Shown here piece by piece: positions 30,801 to 40,561 of a stretch of DNA of 64,000 nt. The stretch lies in assembly GCA_963922205.1 (NCBI GenBank), contig CAWUHX010000300.1, positions 310,001-374,000 of the forward strand. Reading direction: 5' to 3'. Positions within the stretch are counted from its first letter, which is position 1. Each line of letters begins with the position of its first letter. This DNA comes from Romanomermis culicivorax. Lineage: Eukaryota > Nematoda > Enoplea > Mermithida > Mermithidae. A program made the position numbers and the translations under genes. Below the pieces are notes generated by a model. That model saw only the letters and a program-made list of their open reading frames with translations, ran no database searches and was not told the origin of the DNA.

Positions 30801-32878
30801 AAGTGGAGAGTATAGGAGAAATTATACACTTAACGAAAACTGAACGTTTTAGCGAAGGTTTTAGGGCGTTTTTTGGCATTAGTCCCGAAGAGCACGTTCG
30901 AAACTTGATGGACGAAAAAGCAAATTTGACAAAAGTTTTGCCGAAAATGGTCGAATTTTTGGAGAATCACGACAAAATAACAAAATACGTTTTCCCAATA
31001 AAACGACAAACAAAAAATAAGAATAGTGTCATAGATTTGAGAACCGAACGAGAAATACAAATTGCAAGGTCCATTCCCACGGGTTATGATTATTTTTGCC
31101 AGTTTGAGGAAATCGAAAAACCAAAAAAGCTAAATTCCTTGCTACCATTGACTTGGAGAATCGCCGCAAGTTTAACAGAGTCCCGATCAGAGCCATTGGA
31201 GAAAAATTCTACCTACCTTTGCCAAAACGCATTGGGTCTAAAACGAAGGCGTACCGGGACTTCGGACCTAGCGTATCTACAATTAGGAGATACCCAAAAT
31301 ACTACGGTATATGGCCCTCTATCAGGAACAACCGTTTTTGATATAGCTGGATCCGGCCAAAAGGCTCTACACGGTGGTGATGGATCGAATCGATTCCTCC
31401 TCAGAGGAGATAACTCCTTAATTTATATAAATGGTAGCAAAAACGCCGAAAATATCCTAGATTTGTCGAATTTCGCGGTCAAAAGCTATATCCAATATAC
31501 TGAAGAAAAGTTACTGTATTACCAAGAAAATTCGGATAAAGTGATATACTACGATAATGTAAACATGGTTGTGGGAAGGCGAAATTCGACAGATAAAATC
31601 GAAGCTTGGTGTTCCCTTACACACATAGAACTTTTAGGTGGTAATCTGTATCCAGATCAAATCAAGATACCAGACGATGTTTGCAGGTACAATTTGACAG
31701 TTTCGTTCAGCACTGGAGACACCACGTTGATAAACAATGCCATAAGAGGATATTTCGGATATTCATTCGGTAATCTCGACGGTATGACATACATTAGATT
31801 ACCAGAAAAGCTACAGCAAATTCATAAATTTTCTTTCAAATATTCACTATTAGACTTACAATCGCTTTCAACAGATTTTAGTGATCCCAGAGCTGTTAAT
31901 ACATTGTCAAGATTAAATTTCAAAAACGGCGCGATCGTTATTATAGATTTATTGATCAATTCAGATAATATCGAGATTGAATTTGATGACGGAGCCACCT
32001 TCCTGCTGAAGAATGGTCACGGAGTTTTATATATAAAAAGCATGGATACGATAGAAAGTATAGCGGACACTTATGGTGAATTATTGGCCAATTCCACTGT
32101 GTCCATGATAGCGACTTCTCAAGTCGATAACCAGACAATTACAATTACCAGATCAAGCAAAAACGTTGAATACGGAGTGGATTTGATATTCAACGATCCA
32201 AATTCTAATCATAACATCAAAAGTAACTTACATGAATCAATTTTCGTCATAAAAGCTGATGAAAACTTGAACATGAAAAATGTTACAATACATATCTCAA
32301 ATTATAAAAACATTATCGATGTGAGTCGATTAGTGAAACAGACGAAAAATGATGAGTTGACGATAAAGCTTGAACGTAATGACGACGACATTTTAATTTA
32401 CATGATGTCGAATAATTTTACAGGCAAGCTCATTTTAAAAAAGGCTATGAGGGACGAAAATTATAAGAGAATAATCATATATAAAAAATGTCACACGCAA
32501 ATTAAAATAAAGAACTCGTCTATATACCTCGAGCCTAAACCACTCATTTTTGATAACTCTAAAAATTTGGTGGTCATTACGATTAAAGACGGACTAGACA
32601 TGGGTAACGAGGTGGTTTTCGAACGTAAAATAGGAAAATGGGCCGTTTACAAAATGGAGAACAATTTAATTTTGACCAATATCTTATATACCTTGCCAGT
32701 AGACGAAGATAACGCGTTCACGCTAATTTTGAAAGATTACGAAACTAGCGATTTGCTGAAATCGTTAACTTTTTCATTTTTGGACGTGAAATTTTCTGCA
32801 AGAGATATCAAGGCACGGTTCGAAGATGATTTTACACTGTTTTTAAAACGTTTTTTTATTGATCAGAATGTTTGGTAG
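27869..32878 (+). CDS. Giant toxin-like protein: TcdA/TcdB-type pore module plus RTX-like C-terminal region
   Basis: A single uninterrupted 1669-codon frame. No signal peptide is obvious. Residues ~1-800 are mostly helical, charged and without motifs I can name. Residues ~815-975 form an isolated hydrophobic block with Gly/Ala-rich helices (LAVNFGFIIASIGADKMADK; GVSAVTGPVMWAAGTVVLLG) and a following SVKKVESIGEI segment, the build of the TcdA/TcdB pore-forming (translocation) domain. From ~1150 a beta-rich region begins with HGGDGSNRFLLRGDNSLIY, like RTX or serralysin-type repeats, and continues to the end with Asn/Asp-rich strands. The first ATG overlaps a TTTTCAG acceptor (27876-27882), so the true exon may begin at 27883 and translation at Met 27941. 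Lack of introns in a 5-kb frame suggests bacterial origin by transfer or a retrocopy. No catalytic domain could be identified. Family assignment is by eye. Confidence 0.6.
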   Translation: MRKFSGSLFAALVNIYARARRKIIMSFLHCNSMREFIHVFRDGKFSSNRIMIRSLYQYFIMSGYCCEYHIFLMLLVRRIMTTPFSMSNYDFHNGFINPTIQNDQIISENPDFSSVLSLYFRENVVFHSGSVGKFDVATYFVHFFLALLVDSKRPFYWYYDEQNRQLKAFLSSEDGKTIKLKCFNFEPQQRTNAEWTELDLRNLIAEWGAKMEGVTLESHWYDIYVENLIHPDELRNLRKNSAPLRRMVSPEVFFAEKTKVLNIERDFFDKAMKLRRKAPKNFQKFDVQLENLPETVIKLIKAKKPERTEKYSVKLVNNGRKILESIQNRYKQTLNSFHSDAHCGILHGMLLKEQKSASFLTKIQHTLNNEPPGYRIEFKKLNLVTVINEYPIRIEIPPNLHKAGKRKNQILSDSASTHGEYMVIETLAKEALLVLTNLNADQGFNILVKRLKVAEPAVAIVEHILTQVGNNAILKNTDFSQNLNELLEYEIGVILRDDIPLYRPQKLNYLSRYFKGYIAASHVSREKKAFELTLKNPTQFENSYMKSYLLKSKTQGVDYIINFYEKDKFLQEDLSFISQTAQNRLYPSTSDPSYDRIIVTNVLVFFTDHYENSKQYLEKIVHTYEALTIRNDRDFNLEPIDHLDVDREMINLALNDGEVYESRMKIANFLDKNAHLLETGENLKALFDGLLHNEKRVSNLGEDIFQLNFKSKTSAKLFSINLAFGQDAKNNIEKLESVHKSDSAHALYVSVSKQDEHSKLKTMVLDEKYLSGLIGCMKNLRRKKDCSKFQESIEVTKKIIQTKETKWKNYLKNLNRLSSSVMYGLMAKNLISELINGDLTGLAVNFGFIIASIGADKMADKLLTKAAALSPLENLIFSNALKIGAPFLRRAPSFFFVVLDLYENIRSLTSDNRRSGSAVSLGADITYLALDLAEAAIEASDVLGVGVFAGVSAVTGPVMWAAGTVVLLGAEIYKSVKKVESIGEIIHLTKTERFSEGFRAFFGISPEEHVRNLMDEKANLTKVLPKMVEFLENHDKITKYVFPIKRQTKNKNSVIDLRTEREIQIARSIPTGYDYFCQFEEIEKPKKLNSLLPLTWRIAASLTESRSEPLEKNSTYLCQNALGLKRRRTGTSDLAYLQLGDTQNTTVYGPLSGTTVFDIAGSGQKALHGGDGSNRFLLRGDNSLIYINGSKNAENILDLSNFAVKSYIQYTEEKLLYYQENSDKVIYYDNVNMVVGRRNSTDKIEAWCSLTHIELLGGNLYPDQIKIPDDVCRYNLTVSFSTGDTTLINNAIRGYFGYSFGNLDGMTYIRLPEKLQQIHKFSFKYSLLDLQSLSTDFSDPRAVNTLSRLNFKNGAIVIIDLLINSDNIEIEFDDGATFLLKNGHGVLYIKSMDTIESIADTYGELLANSTVSMIATSQVDNQTITITRSSKNVEYGVDLIFNDPNSNHNIKSNLHESIFVIKADENLNMKNVTIHISNYKNIIDVSRLVKQTKNDELTIKLERNDDDILIYMMSNNFTGKLILKKAMRDENYKRIIIYKKCHTQIKIKNSSIYLEPKPLIFDNSKNLVVITIKDGLDMGNEVVFERKIGKWAVYKMENNLILTNILYTLPVDEDNAFTLILKDYETSDLLKSLTFSFLDVKFSARDIKARFEDDFTLFLKRFFIDQNVW

Positions 32879-33377
32879 TTTCTATCCATAATAAAACGAT
32901 TCAATACATAGTTCTTTTTATAACCAATGCACATCGAGACATTAAAATCTGAAATAGAAAATTTCGAACACCTAAAGTTGAGTAAATTTAATTTTGAAAT
33001 AATGAGTCTCTTTACGTTTAATAATGAAGAAATTAAAACGCCAAAAGATATCAAGAAGCGATAAGGATGAATGCTCAAAAAAGAAAAAGGGAAATAAAAT
33101 GATTGAAAAGTCAATTTTGATGATTTTTCAAGCATTTTTTATCCTCATATGTATTGCGAAATATAAATAAATCACGTCTGTTCAGCAATCCGCCAGGTTA
33201 CATTAGGGACATGCTGGAGGAATCGAGTAGGCTTCAAATTTTTATTAGTGCATCCCAAAATATTCTTCGCAAAATGAATAGATAAAAATCGAAGAAACCA
33301 ATTCAAAAATGTAAAAAAAAGATTAATCGCGCATAAAACATTATCGAACATTTCAGCAACATGATCTATTGCCAAAC
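32879..33377. other. 3' flank of the large exon
   Basis: A 45-codon plus-strand frame at 32927-33064 (starts MHIETLKSEIENFEHL) has no recognisable domain and may be UTR. Possible poly(A) signals AATAAA-like lie near 33095 and 33168. The last coding or UTR exon of the convergent Rab gene may also reach in here from the right. Confidence 0.35.
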
Positions 33378-35137
33378 CTGGATGTAAAATCGATCGTGTC
33401 GTTCGATCGTATGGCTTCTGGGCACAATTTTTGCGCTAAATTTTGAGCAATACCAAAAAAGGCTTCGTCAATTCCTTGAAGAAATTAAATTTATGTATGG
33501 TTCATGTCCAATGAGGTTGCTGAGATTTGAAACCTAACCTTTGTTACTTAAAGCCGAAGTTTCATAAAATAAGGCCCCCAACGATTCGGCGTATTTTTTG
33601 CCAGTATCGTACGACACTTGACGCTTGTCGATCAAATCGCATTTGTTACCCAGAATACACAATGCGGTCAACTTTTCGTCATTAGCTTTCAAATCTACAA
33701 TCGAAAGAAACAATAATGTTCAAAGGGAGAACATATTACGGCAGAAAACTAAGTTGTGTTCAGACAATTCACAATGCATTCATAAATTTTTACTCATATT
33801 GAAGTTGCGAAACGATATTTTCAGTCGAACAAAACCTGCGACTTTTTAGCAATTCAAATACCCAATGTCTGGCATTTGAAATCGATCAAAGCTCTACGTC
33901 AGTTAAACGAAAAAAAACAACAATCATATTTGCGATATACATGTTAAATTCGCGAAAAAACATGGAAACTATTCTTAATTCTAAAAATATCCTGATACGG
34001 TGATTGAATATCCAGAAATACTGGCTTGTGTCCAATAAGAAATTTACCTTGAAATTTTTCGAAACACTTTGGGATCCCAGACACTCCTCTGTGATTGAGA
34101 TTTTTCAGTTCAGATAAGTATGGCCCAAAGATTCCCAAGATCAGATTTTCAGACAGGGATAAAGGGTGAATTTTTGTAATCAGAGTACCACAATACCCGT
34201 AAAATATGCTCCTTGTTAAAAATTGCTAAGTAAATTTCTAGAACTTTGGGTAGGGGTAATAACGATTCATACTCCTTCTTATGGGACCGTCTGATATCAT
34301 TAGCTGAGAAATCACCTTCGATCCAGCTTCTCAAAATATCAAAACTTTCTTCGCTCGTTGTATCGTACACTGCAATGGCTCCTTCCGAATTTCGGTAATA
34401 CATCGGTGCCTGGAGAAAACAACAATACATTTCCTGGTAAAGATTTAAAAAAGTGAATTTTAGTAGCAGAATGCAATATCGGCAGAACAAAAATATTCTA
34501 GCCGAGATTCTGGAATATACTTGAACCATTGAAATTCTGGAAAACGTCGAGGATTATGCAAAATAGTATATGACTGCCTTACCATCGCTCGGAATCTCTC
34601 CTGACCAGCAGTATCCCAGATTTGTAATTGCACATTTTTTCCCTTAACATAGCTGAAAACAAAAAATGCTTTGGTTTGTAGACAATAGCTATTCGAACGC
34701 CTTACAGATCCGATTTCGTGAACGAACATCCAACCGTTGGATTTATATGCGAAAATGTATGATTCTTATGCCTTACTAGAATACTACTTTTGCCGACACC
34801 TAAAATATAAGGAACAGAAATTCACTGTTCGGAAATGTGACTGCAAAAAATTTACAAAATACATTGAAAACGTTGGCCATTCACATGATTATCAAATTTT
34901 CAGAGTAAAGTAAAGCTATTCATGACCAGAATCAGATAAAGGAAGCGTTATTCTACTCTTTTACTACAACATACGTAATCTTCCTCTTAAAATTTTCAAT
35001 TCAGCAACTTTTCCTGTCGGTTTCGTATTCGCTCCCAACATATATCGCGGTACATTTCATGTGAGTATAGGAGCCCTTTATCTACCTGTATCGCCAATCA
35101 GTACAATCTTAAACGATAAAAGTAAGGAATGTGGCAT
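33378..35137 (-). CDS. Rab-family small GTPase (six exons seen)
   Basis: Exons in order: 35086-35137 (MPHSLLLSFKIVLIGDT), 34706-34799, 34583-34652, 34316-34409, 33548-33694 and 33378-33474; all junctions are in phase with GT/AG borders. G1 is GDTGVGKSSIL (split by intron 1), the effector loop is HINPTVGCSF, G3 WDTAGQERF, then the Rab5/22-like RAMAPMYYRNSEGAIAVYD, G4 NKCD and G5 ETSA. It cycles between GTP and GDP on endomembranes. Sequence around switch II suggests the Rab5/Rab21/Rab22/31 group, which acts in endocytic traffic. The C-terminal exon with prenylated cysteines was not found with confidence. There are no stops or frameshifts, so this looks like a live host gene. Introns here are longer than those in the Polinton. 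Confidence 0.9.
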
Positions 35138-35554
35138 CAATGATAAACTTTCGTCTGACAGTTAATCATAGCGTCTGCAAAAGACCAAATTTAGACATAG
35201 AATGCAACAAAAAAATAATGAATGTAAAAAATTGAAAACATCTAGGGACAAGAATAATAAAAAAGGTCTAAATATATTTATTCCCTAAATCACATTATGA
35301 GTAAATTATGTTCCCCAGAAAAAACCTATAACAAGCGAAAGGAGCAATAAGTTCTCAATTTTATGAAATAAAACCTCCAGATCTAACCAGTAAAATCAAG
35401 ACTCCATAAGCATCGAAACAATCATACTGCGATAAGGAAACGTTGTAAATGCAAAATTTTTTTATAAACGATAAACAGTCTCTCTACATATGGTATGCAT
35501 GTAAACGTTACGTTTGTACACGTCACGATATTTTTGTACACGTCACTATTCATT

Positions 35555-37922
35555 TTACGGGTATCGTTCAATCAACATTGCGTGCCCGTGACCGCCGGCC
35601 GCGCAAGCGGCAACAATCGCGAATTGGCCGTTTTCTTTCACAAGGCGGTGAGCTGCATGAGTCGCCAATCGGACGCCCGTAGCGCCAAACGGATGACCAA
35701 TGGAGAGCGAACCGCCCCACATGTTCAGTTTATCGACGGGCATGAGACCAACCTTGGAAAAAATTATAAAATAATCAACAGAATTTACGCAATCCTCCGA
35801 ATGTATAGATGAAGCTTCCACTTTTTTATTCAAACCGACATAATTTTGACAAAACCAATCCGAATCCATCGCTTTTATGTTAGCCAACAACTGACCCTAA
35901 AAAAATTTAGAATTCTCATAAAATATACTAAAACACACCAACCCTAAGTGAAAACTTACGGCAAACGCTTCGTGATATTCAAAAACGTCAATATCTGATA
36001 ATTGAAGCCCAGCACGTTGAAGAACTTTCGGAGTTGCATAGGTAGGCCTATAAATTGCAAAATTAAAGAAAGATATATATGATAAAATGAAAATTATGTG
36101 TTTTAACTAAGGTTTGCCAGTTTCATTTTTCGTTACCTGGACAAATTCATCTGGTTAAACGCTTACCCCAATAAAAGTTGATCTTTGGGATCTTGAGCGA
36201 CGTAAACAAATTCCCTCAAGTAGGCTTTCGGTTTGTAACCCAATTCTTTGGCTTTTTCTTCGGTCATAATCAAACAAGCGGATGCGCCGTCAGTCTACAA
36301 TAGAAAAAAATTAATAATAACATTTTCAGCAAAAATATTCTCACCAGAAAGCTAGCGTTCGCCGCAGTTACAGTACCGTGAGGTTTGATGAAAGCCGGTT
36401 TTAGTTTCGCAACTTGATCGACAGTAGATACTCGAACACCGTTATCTTTGACGATAGCGTCTTTCTTGCCTATGAGACAAAATCTACATTATATCATCAG
36501 AATATTTCAAGATTGCGCGTCTACACTGTTAAGAAATAATGAGTAAATTCTAGGTTTTCGTTCATTGATCAGCATATAAATTATTTGGAGAAATTAAAAT
36601 ACTATTGATTCTATAAAATAAAATTCAAAAAACCAAAGCAGTTTTCGTTGAATTCTGAGTCGACTATGTATATCGTTAGGTTGATTTATTTGAAAAAATT
36701 TTCTTCGACGCAACTATATCATCTCTCTTTTCGGAAAAAGGTACTTTTTCTGCTCACCTGGGACATAAATCGGCAGTATGTCGGTCATATTTCCATCTTC
36801 AAATGCTTTTTGAGCTAAACTATGACTTCGTATTGCAAATTCGTCTTGTTCTTGACGCGAAATGTTGAAAGCGGCGGCTAGCCGATCACCCGAATGACCC
36901 ATTGTTTCGCCGCTCGTAAATTCTGCAACTGCTGGTAACTAAAATCATTTAAGAACTTCTGAAAAACGAGGAGGCAAGCTAACAGCTTCAAAAGATTAGA
37001 AAAAAGAAAGGTTCCCTAATTTCGCCCCAATTAAAAATTTTTTAAAAGAACGAAAACATCATGGGTATTTTTTTGTAATTAGTCAACACTGTACGCAGCA
37101 CAGTGTTTTTTTTGTACAAGCCTCTTTGTACATGTACAAAGAACGGCCAAAAATTCTTTGTACGAAGAAATTTTTTTTTGTACATCCTTCGTGAATTTCC
37201 GCGCAAGCCTTCTTCTTTATTGCACTCGAGTTCATGTCCTTCATAATCATTTTACAAATTAAGAAAATATGCTCATACTTTCATAAATCTGAAAAACTTC
37301 AAGTTAAACCTGAAATTTCTGAAAATTACTTCCATAATGCTCTGAATCCAAACTCGACTTCGTGTTTAAAATTACAGTTACAACAAGTGCGAAAAACAGA
37401 TATTCACCTTCTGAAACGCACCAAAATTCGTCTTTTTCATACAGGGCCGCCAACTTTTTTCCCCTTTTCCGGAAATTTTTTCTCCAGAAAGCACGATTTG
37501 TAGAAAAACAGTGGATAGACCATTGCAAAGAATTATATAATCCGGCCCCAAGCGCCGGAGTTTTTTGGTGTTTTCTGATACTAGAGCCTGGAGAAGCGTT
37601 TTATGGCCAGATAATAACGATAAAATCTCTTTGTACTTTGTACAAAGATTACCAAAAAAATCTTTGTACGGAGCCAAAAATGTTTGTCTCGTACAAAAAA
37701 AAATAAAACAGTGGTATGCAGTAGGCAATTTTCTAGTTTTCAAAAGAATTCTTGAAAACCAAAGGTCACTCTATCGAACATGAAATACAAACGATTCATA
37801 GAAGGCGCTAACATCTACAGCGACATTCAAAAATTCTAATGATTGTAGAAAGGCTGAAAATTTCAATCTGAGAAATATGTTTTTGAACCGAATGATTGTG
37901 AATTCAGCTCGAAGCGTGTTAA

Positions 37923-37969
<47 letters not shown>

Positions 37970-39980
37970 CTGAATAAATAAATGAATATACAAATAAATA
38001 AATAAATATACAAATAAATAAATGCATAAATAAATAAATAAACAAATAAATACATAAATAACTACTGCTCACTTCTGGCGCCCAAGATGACGGCTTTAGG
38101 AAATTCGACGCCAAACTTAATTTCTGTATTGCACTTTTAGCTTTGTTCAGATCGAGCAATGTTTTACGCATCCGGCGGCTCAATCTAATGGGCACGTCGC
38201 TCATAAATTCGACACCACCGGCTACCGCAATATCCGCGAATCCGTTAGCAATTAGACCCATGCCTGTAAAATTCGAGGGTCAGCTTCAGGACGGAAAAAC
38301 AATACAAAAATTCCTAAAAGATGTATAGCGTTTGTACAATACAACCTTTAGTTTTCAGATTCAATGTTGTTTTATTACAAGAAAATAAAAAGACTCGTTT
38401 TAATCAGAAAGTCCGTTATACAGTCCCAGACATCAAAAATTCGAGAAGCCGTAAATTTTGCAAAAATCAAAAACCATTCCCATGTTTCATAATTCGAAGA
38501 ACTGCAGCGACTAAAGTCATACTGATCTGAAACAGTTTCAAAACATGCATGAGGGGTAAGTTTTTAGGTCACTATCTGCTCGTAACAGGAGTAGGGGGCC
38601 ATACCTGTAAGAGGTCCGACCGGTTGGGTACACGATAAAAAGCCATTTTTAAAGCGAGTAAATAGCCAACTTTTCAAACTTTTGGCGGAGGGGTCAGCAA
38701 CTTCTTCAGCGTTTTGCGACCAAAAATGAACAAAACATGCCCGTGATCGACGAATTTTTATTTTAAAAGTGATATCAAACATTATTTCATGCGAAGCGCC
38801 GAAAATTTTTCGATTTTTCGACCAATTTTTGCTCTACCAAAGTCATTTTCAACCAAAAATGAATATTCTACGTCGATTTCCGGTCGCCTAGGGGAGGACG
38901 TTGCTGTCTACAAATTAAAGTTGAGGGAGAAGGTCGTCTACAACTGCATGTACGATTGAAAATTAAGGGGGCTCTACCTCAATCCTTCCCACCTATGGAT
39001 ATGGAGTTTACCCGACCAATGCCTCACCCTCCTGCAAATGACTTGAATGTAAAACTTATCGATCAAGCGCGATGAATTTTCGACAAATGATTAGCACTCT
39101 TCACCCTCCCCTCTTAAGGAGGCCGCACATCCACTCACTCAGCCAAGCCGATACGTGTATGAGTTACACGCTTACATGTTGTTATAGCTTGATTGGACGA
39201 TATACAGGCCATCGTAACGGTATGTGCGGGGACCGATTGCGGAATGCCGGCGCAAAGCGCCGCTTCGCGGGCTATATTGCTTGTTTTGACTTCTTGGATT
39301 ACTGTTCCAATACAAATATAGCCAATTTTTTTCGGATCGATTTTAGTGCGTTGAATTAAGCCCCTGAAAGTATAAATTACTTATTCATGTGTGGGCGACC
39401 ACTTCGAAATTCATCGGGATCACCAGAATTCCGAAAAATTTAATGATATGGTCGTAAAATAACATTTCTTTTTTGATACCTCAACTTTGCCAGTTTGGAA
39501 AATTGTAAAAAGTTTGCAGAAGGTTATTTACATTAAGGGAACGCTTACTGTAGGGCTGATCTTTGCAAATCGTGAGGCATTAAATTTTTGTAATCGCTCC
39601 CGGATGTTAAAAACGGTGTCCTAACGCCTTCAACTAAAACCACATTTTGACCTTTGAAAGCCGTTTGGCGCCCTGCAGGCAACAAAAATGAGCCTCACTC
39701 TGATTTTTATTATAAAAATCAGGGCCGTGCACAAGGGGGGAGGCGAGGGGGAGGGCCGCCACCCCATTGAGACAGCATGCACACAGTATATCCGCATAAA
39801 ATCAACATTTTCTGGGGCTATTCAGTGAAAAAATCTGGTCCGCCCCCATGAAAAAATCCTGCGCACGGCCCTGATGATAATATAATGGTAACGTAGCTTA
39901 CTTTGTGCGGCGACAGTTGCCAGCGATCGGGTAGCTGCGTTCAGTCGATAAACATTCTTAGTCCATGCAACGGATAACAT
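35555..39980 (-). CDS. HADHB: Mitochondrial trifunctional protein beta subunit (3-ketoacyl-CoA thiolase)
   Basis: Exons: 39902-39980, 39549-39672, 39176-39363, 38073-38263, 36758-36938, 36345-36469, 36167-36294, 35960-36047 and 35555-35895; all join in phase. Exon 1 encodes a basic, Ser/Ala-rich mitochondrial presequence. Next come [20 protein letters not shown] and the nucleophile Cys in [14 protein letters not shown]. Then [19 protein letters not shown], the family-specific [14 protein letters not shown], and [14 protein letters not shown]-type loop residues. The active-site His blocks are [10 protein letters not shown] and [14 protein letters not shown], with [16 protein letters not shown] at the end. 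The enzyme does the last step of long-chain beta-oxidation with HADHA. The final exon contains a possible 36-bp in-frame mini-intron (about 35759-35794). Introns carry repeats, including (AAAT)n. No lesions, so probably functional. Confidence 0.95.
37919..38064. repeat. (AAAT)n microsatellite in a HADHB intron
   Basis: About 146 bp of imperfect AAAT/AATA repeats with ATAC and TGAA interruptions, ending nine bases before an exon of the thiolase gene. Confidence 0.95.
39720..39873. mobile_element. hAT-like MITE, family A, 154 bp
   Basis: Ends CAGGGCCGTGCACA and (inverted) CAGGGCCGTGCGCA form 14-bp terminal inverted repeats with one mismatch. The body is G-rich (AAGGGGGGAGGCGAGGGGG). A second copy with the same ends is at 59588-60443. 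Flanking 8-mers ATAAAAAT and ATGATAAT match at six of eight positions, a decayed target duplication. It lies in an HADHB intron. Confidence 0.85.
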
Positions 39981-40561
39981 AATGAAGCTATCTAGTTTGA
40001 TCTAGTCAAGCCTATATGAAAAAGAGATTTTAAAACTGACTCAAGGATACTCTATTATCTAATCGCGTAGCAGTAAATTAAGTACGAAAATAATTGTGTA
40101 GTGTTATCGATGAGCTTACTATAATAGGTAAAAATGTTCCCATGCTGCTGAATGTTTTTGTAATAGTATCGACAAAAGTTTTCGAACAGGAATTTGAACG
40201 ACAGAAAGAAATCGCTACTGTGTTCGGAACAGTTCTCTGTAACACTATTCTACTTTCAATCTGTTTCTGCGGATTTAAAGTCAATACTATTTATGAGCAA
40301 GCAACTACTATCCATGTGTATATTCTCAGTAAATCCTGGAGAATTATTAAGGAACTCTGAGGAAGACTTATTTTCTCCAATTATTTCTTATCTATCCTAT
40401 AACCATGATATGAAAAATTTTGAATACGCTCTACCTAAGAAAGAAAAAAAATTTCGGGATCCAAAAATTATTTAGTGTTATTAATTCTTTTAAACAAAAA
40501 AATGAGGGTAAAATCTATCCCCCTCAGGCAGCCATGTTGCACCTCTTTTCTCTGATATCAC

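Noticed and set aside
27869-32878. Toxin-like gene as Polinton cargo
   Set aside because: It lies 870 bp outside the right terminus at 26999, so it is not inside the element as delimited.
37771-38055. Tyr/Ile/Leu-rich minus-strand frame (FIYLFIYLF pattern)
   Set aside because: Translation of the (AAAT)n microsatellite.
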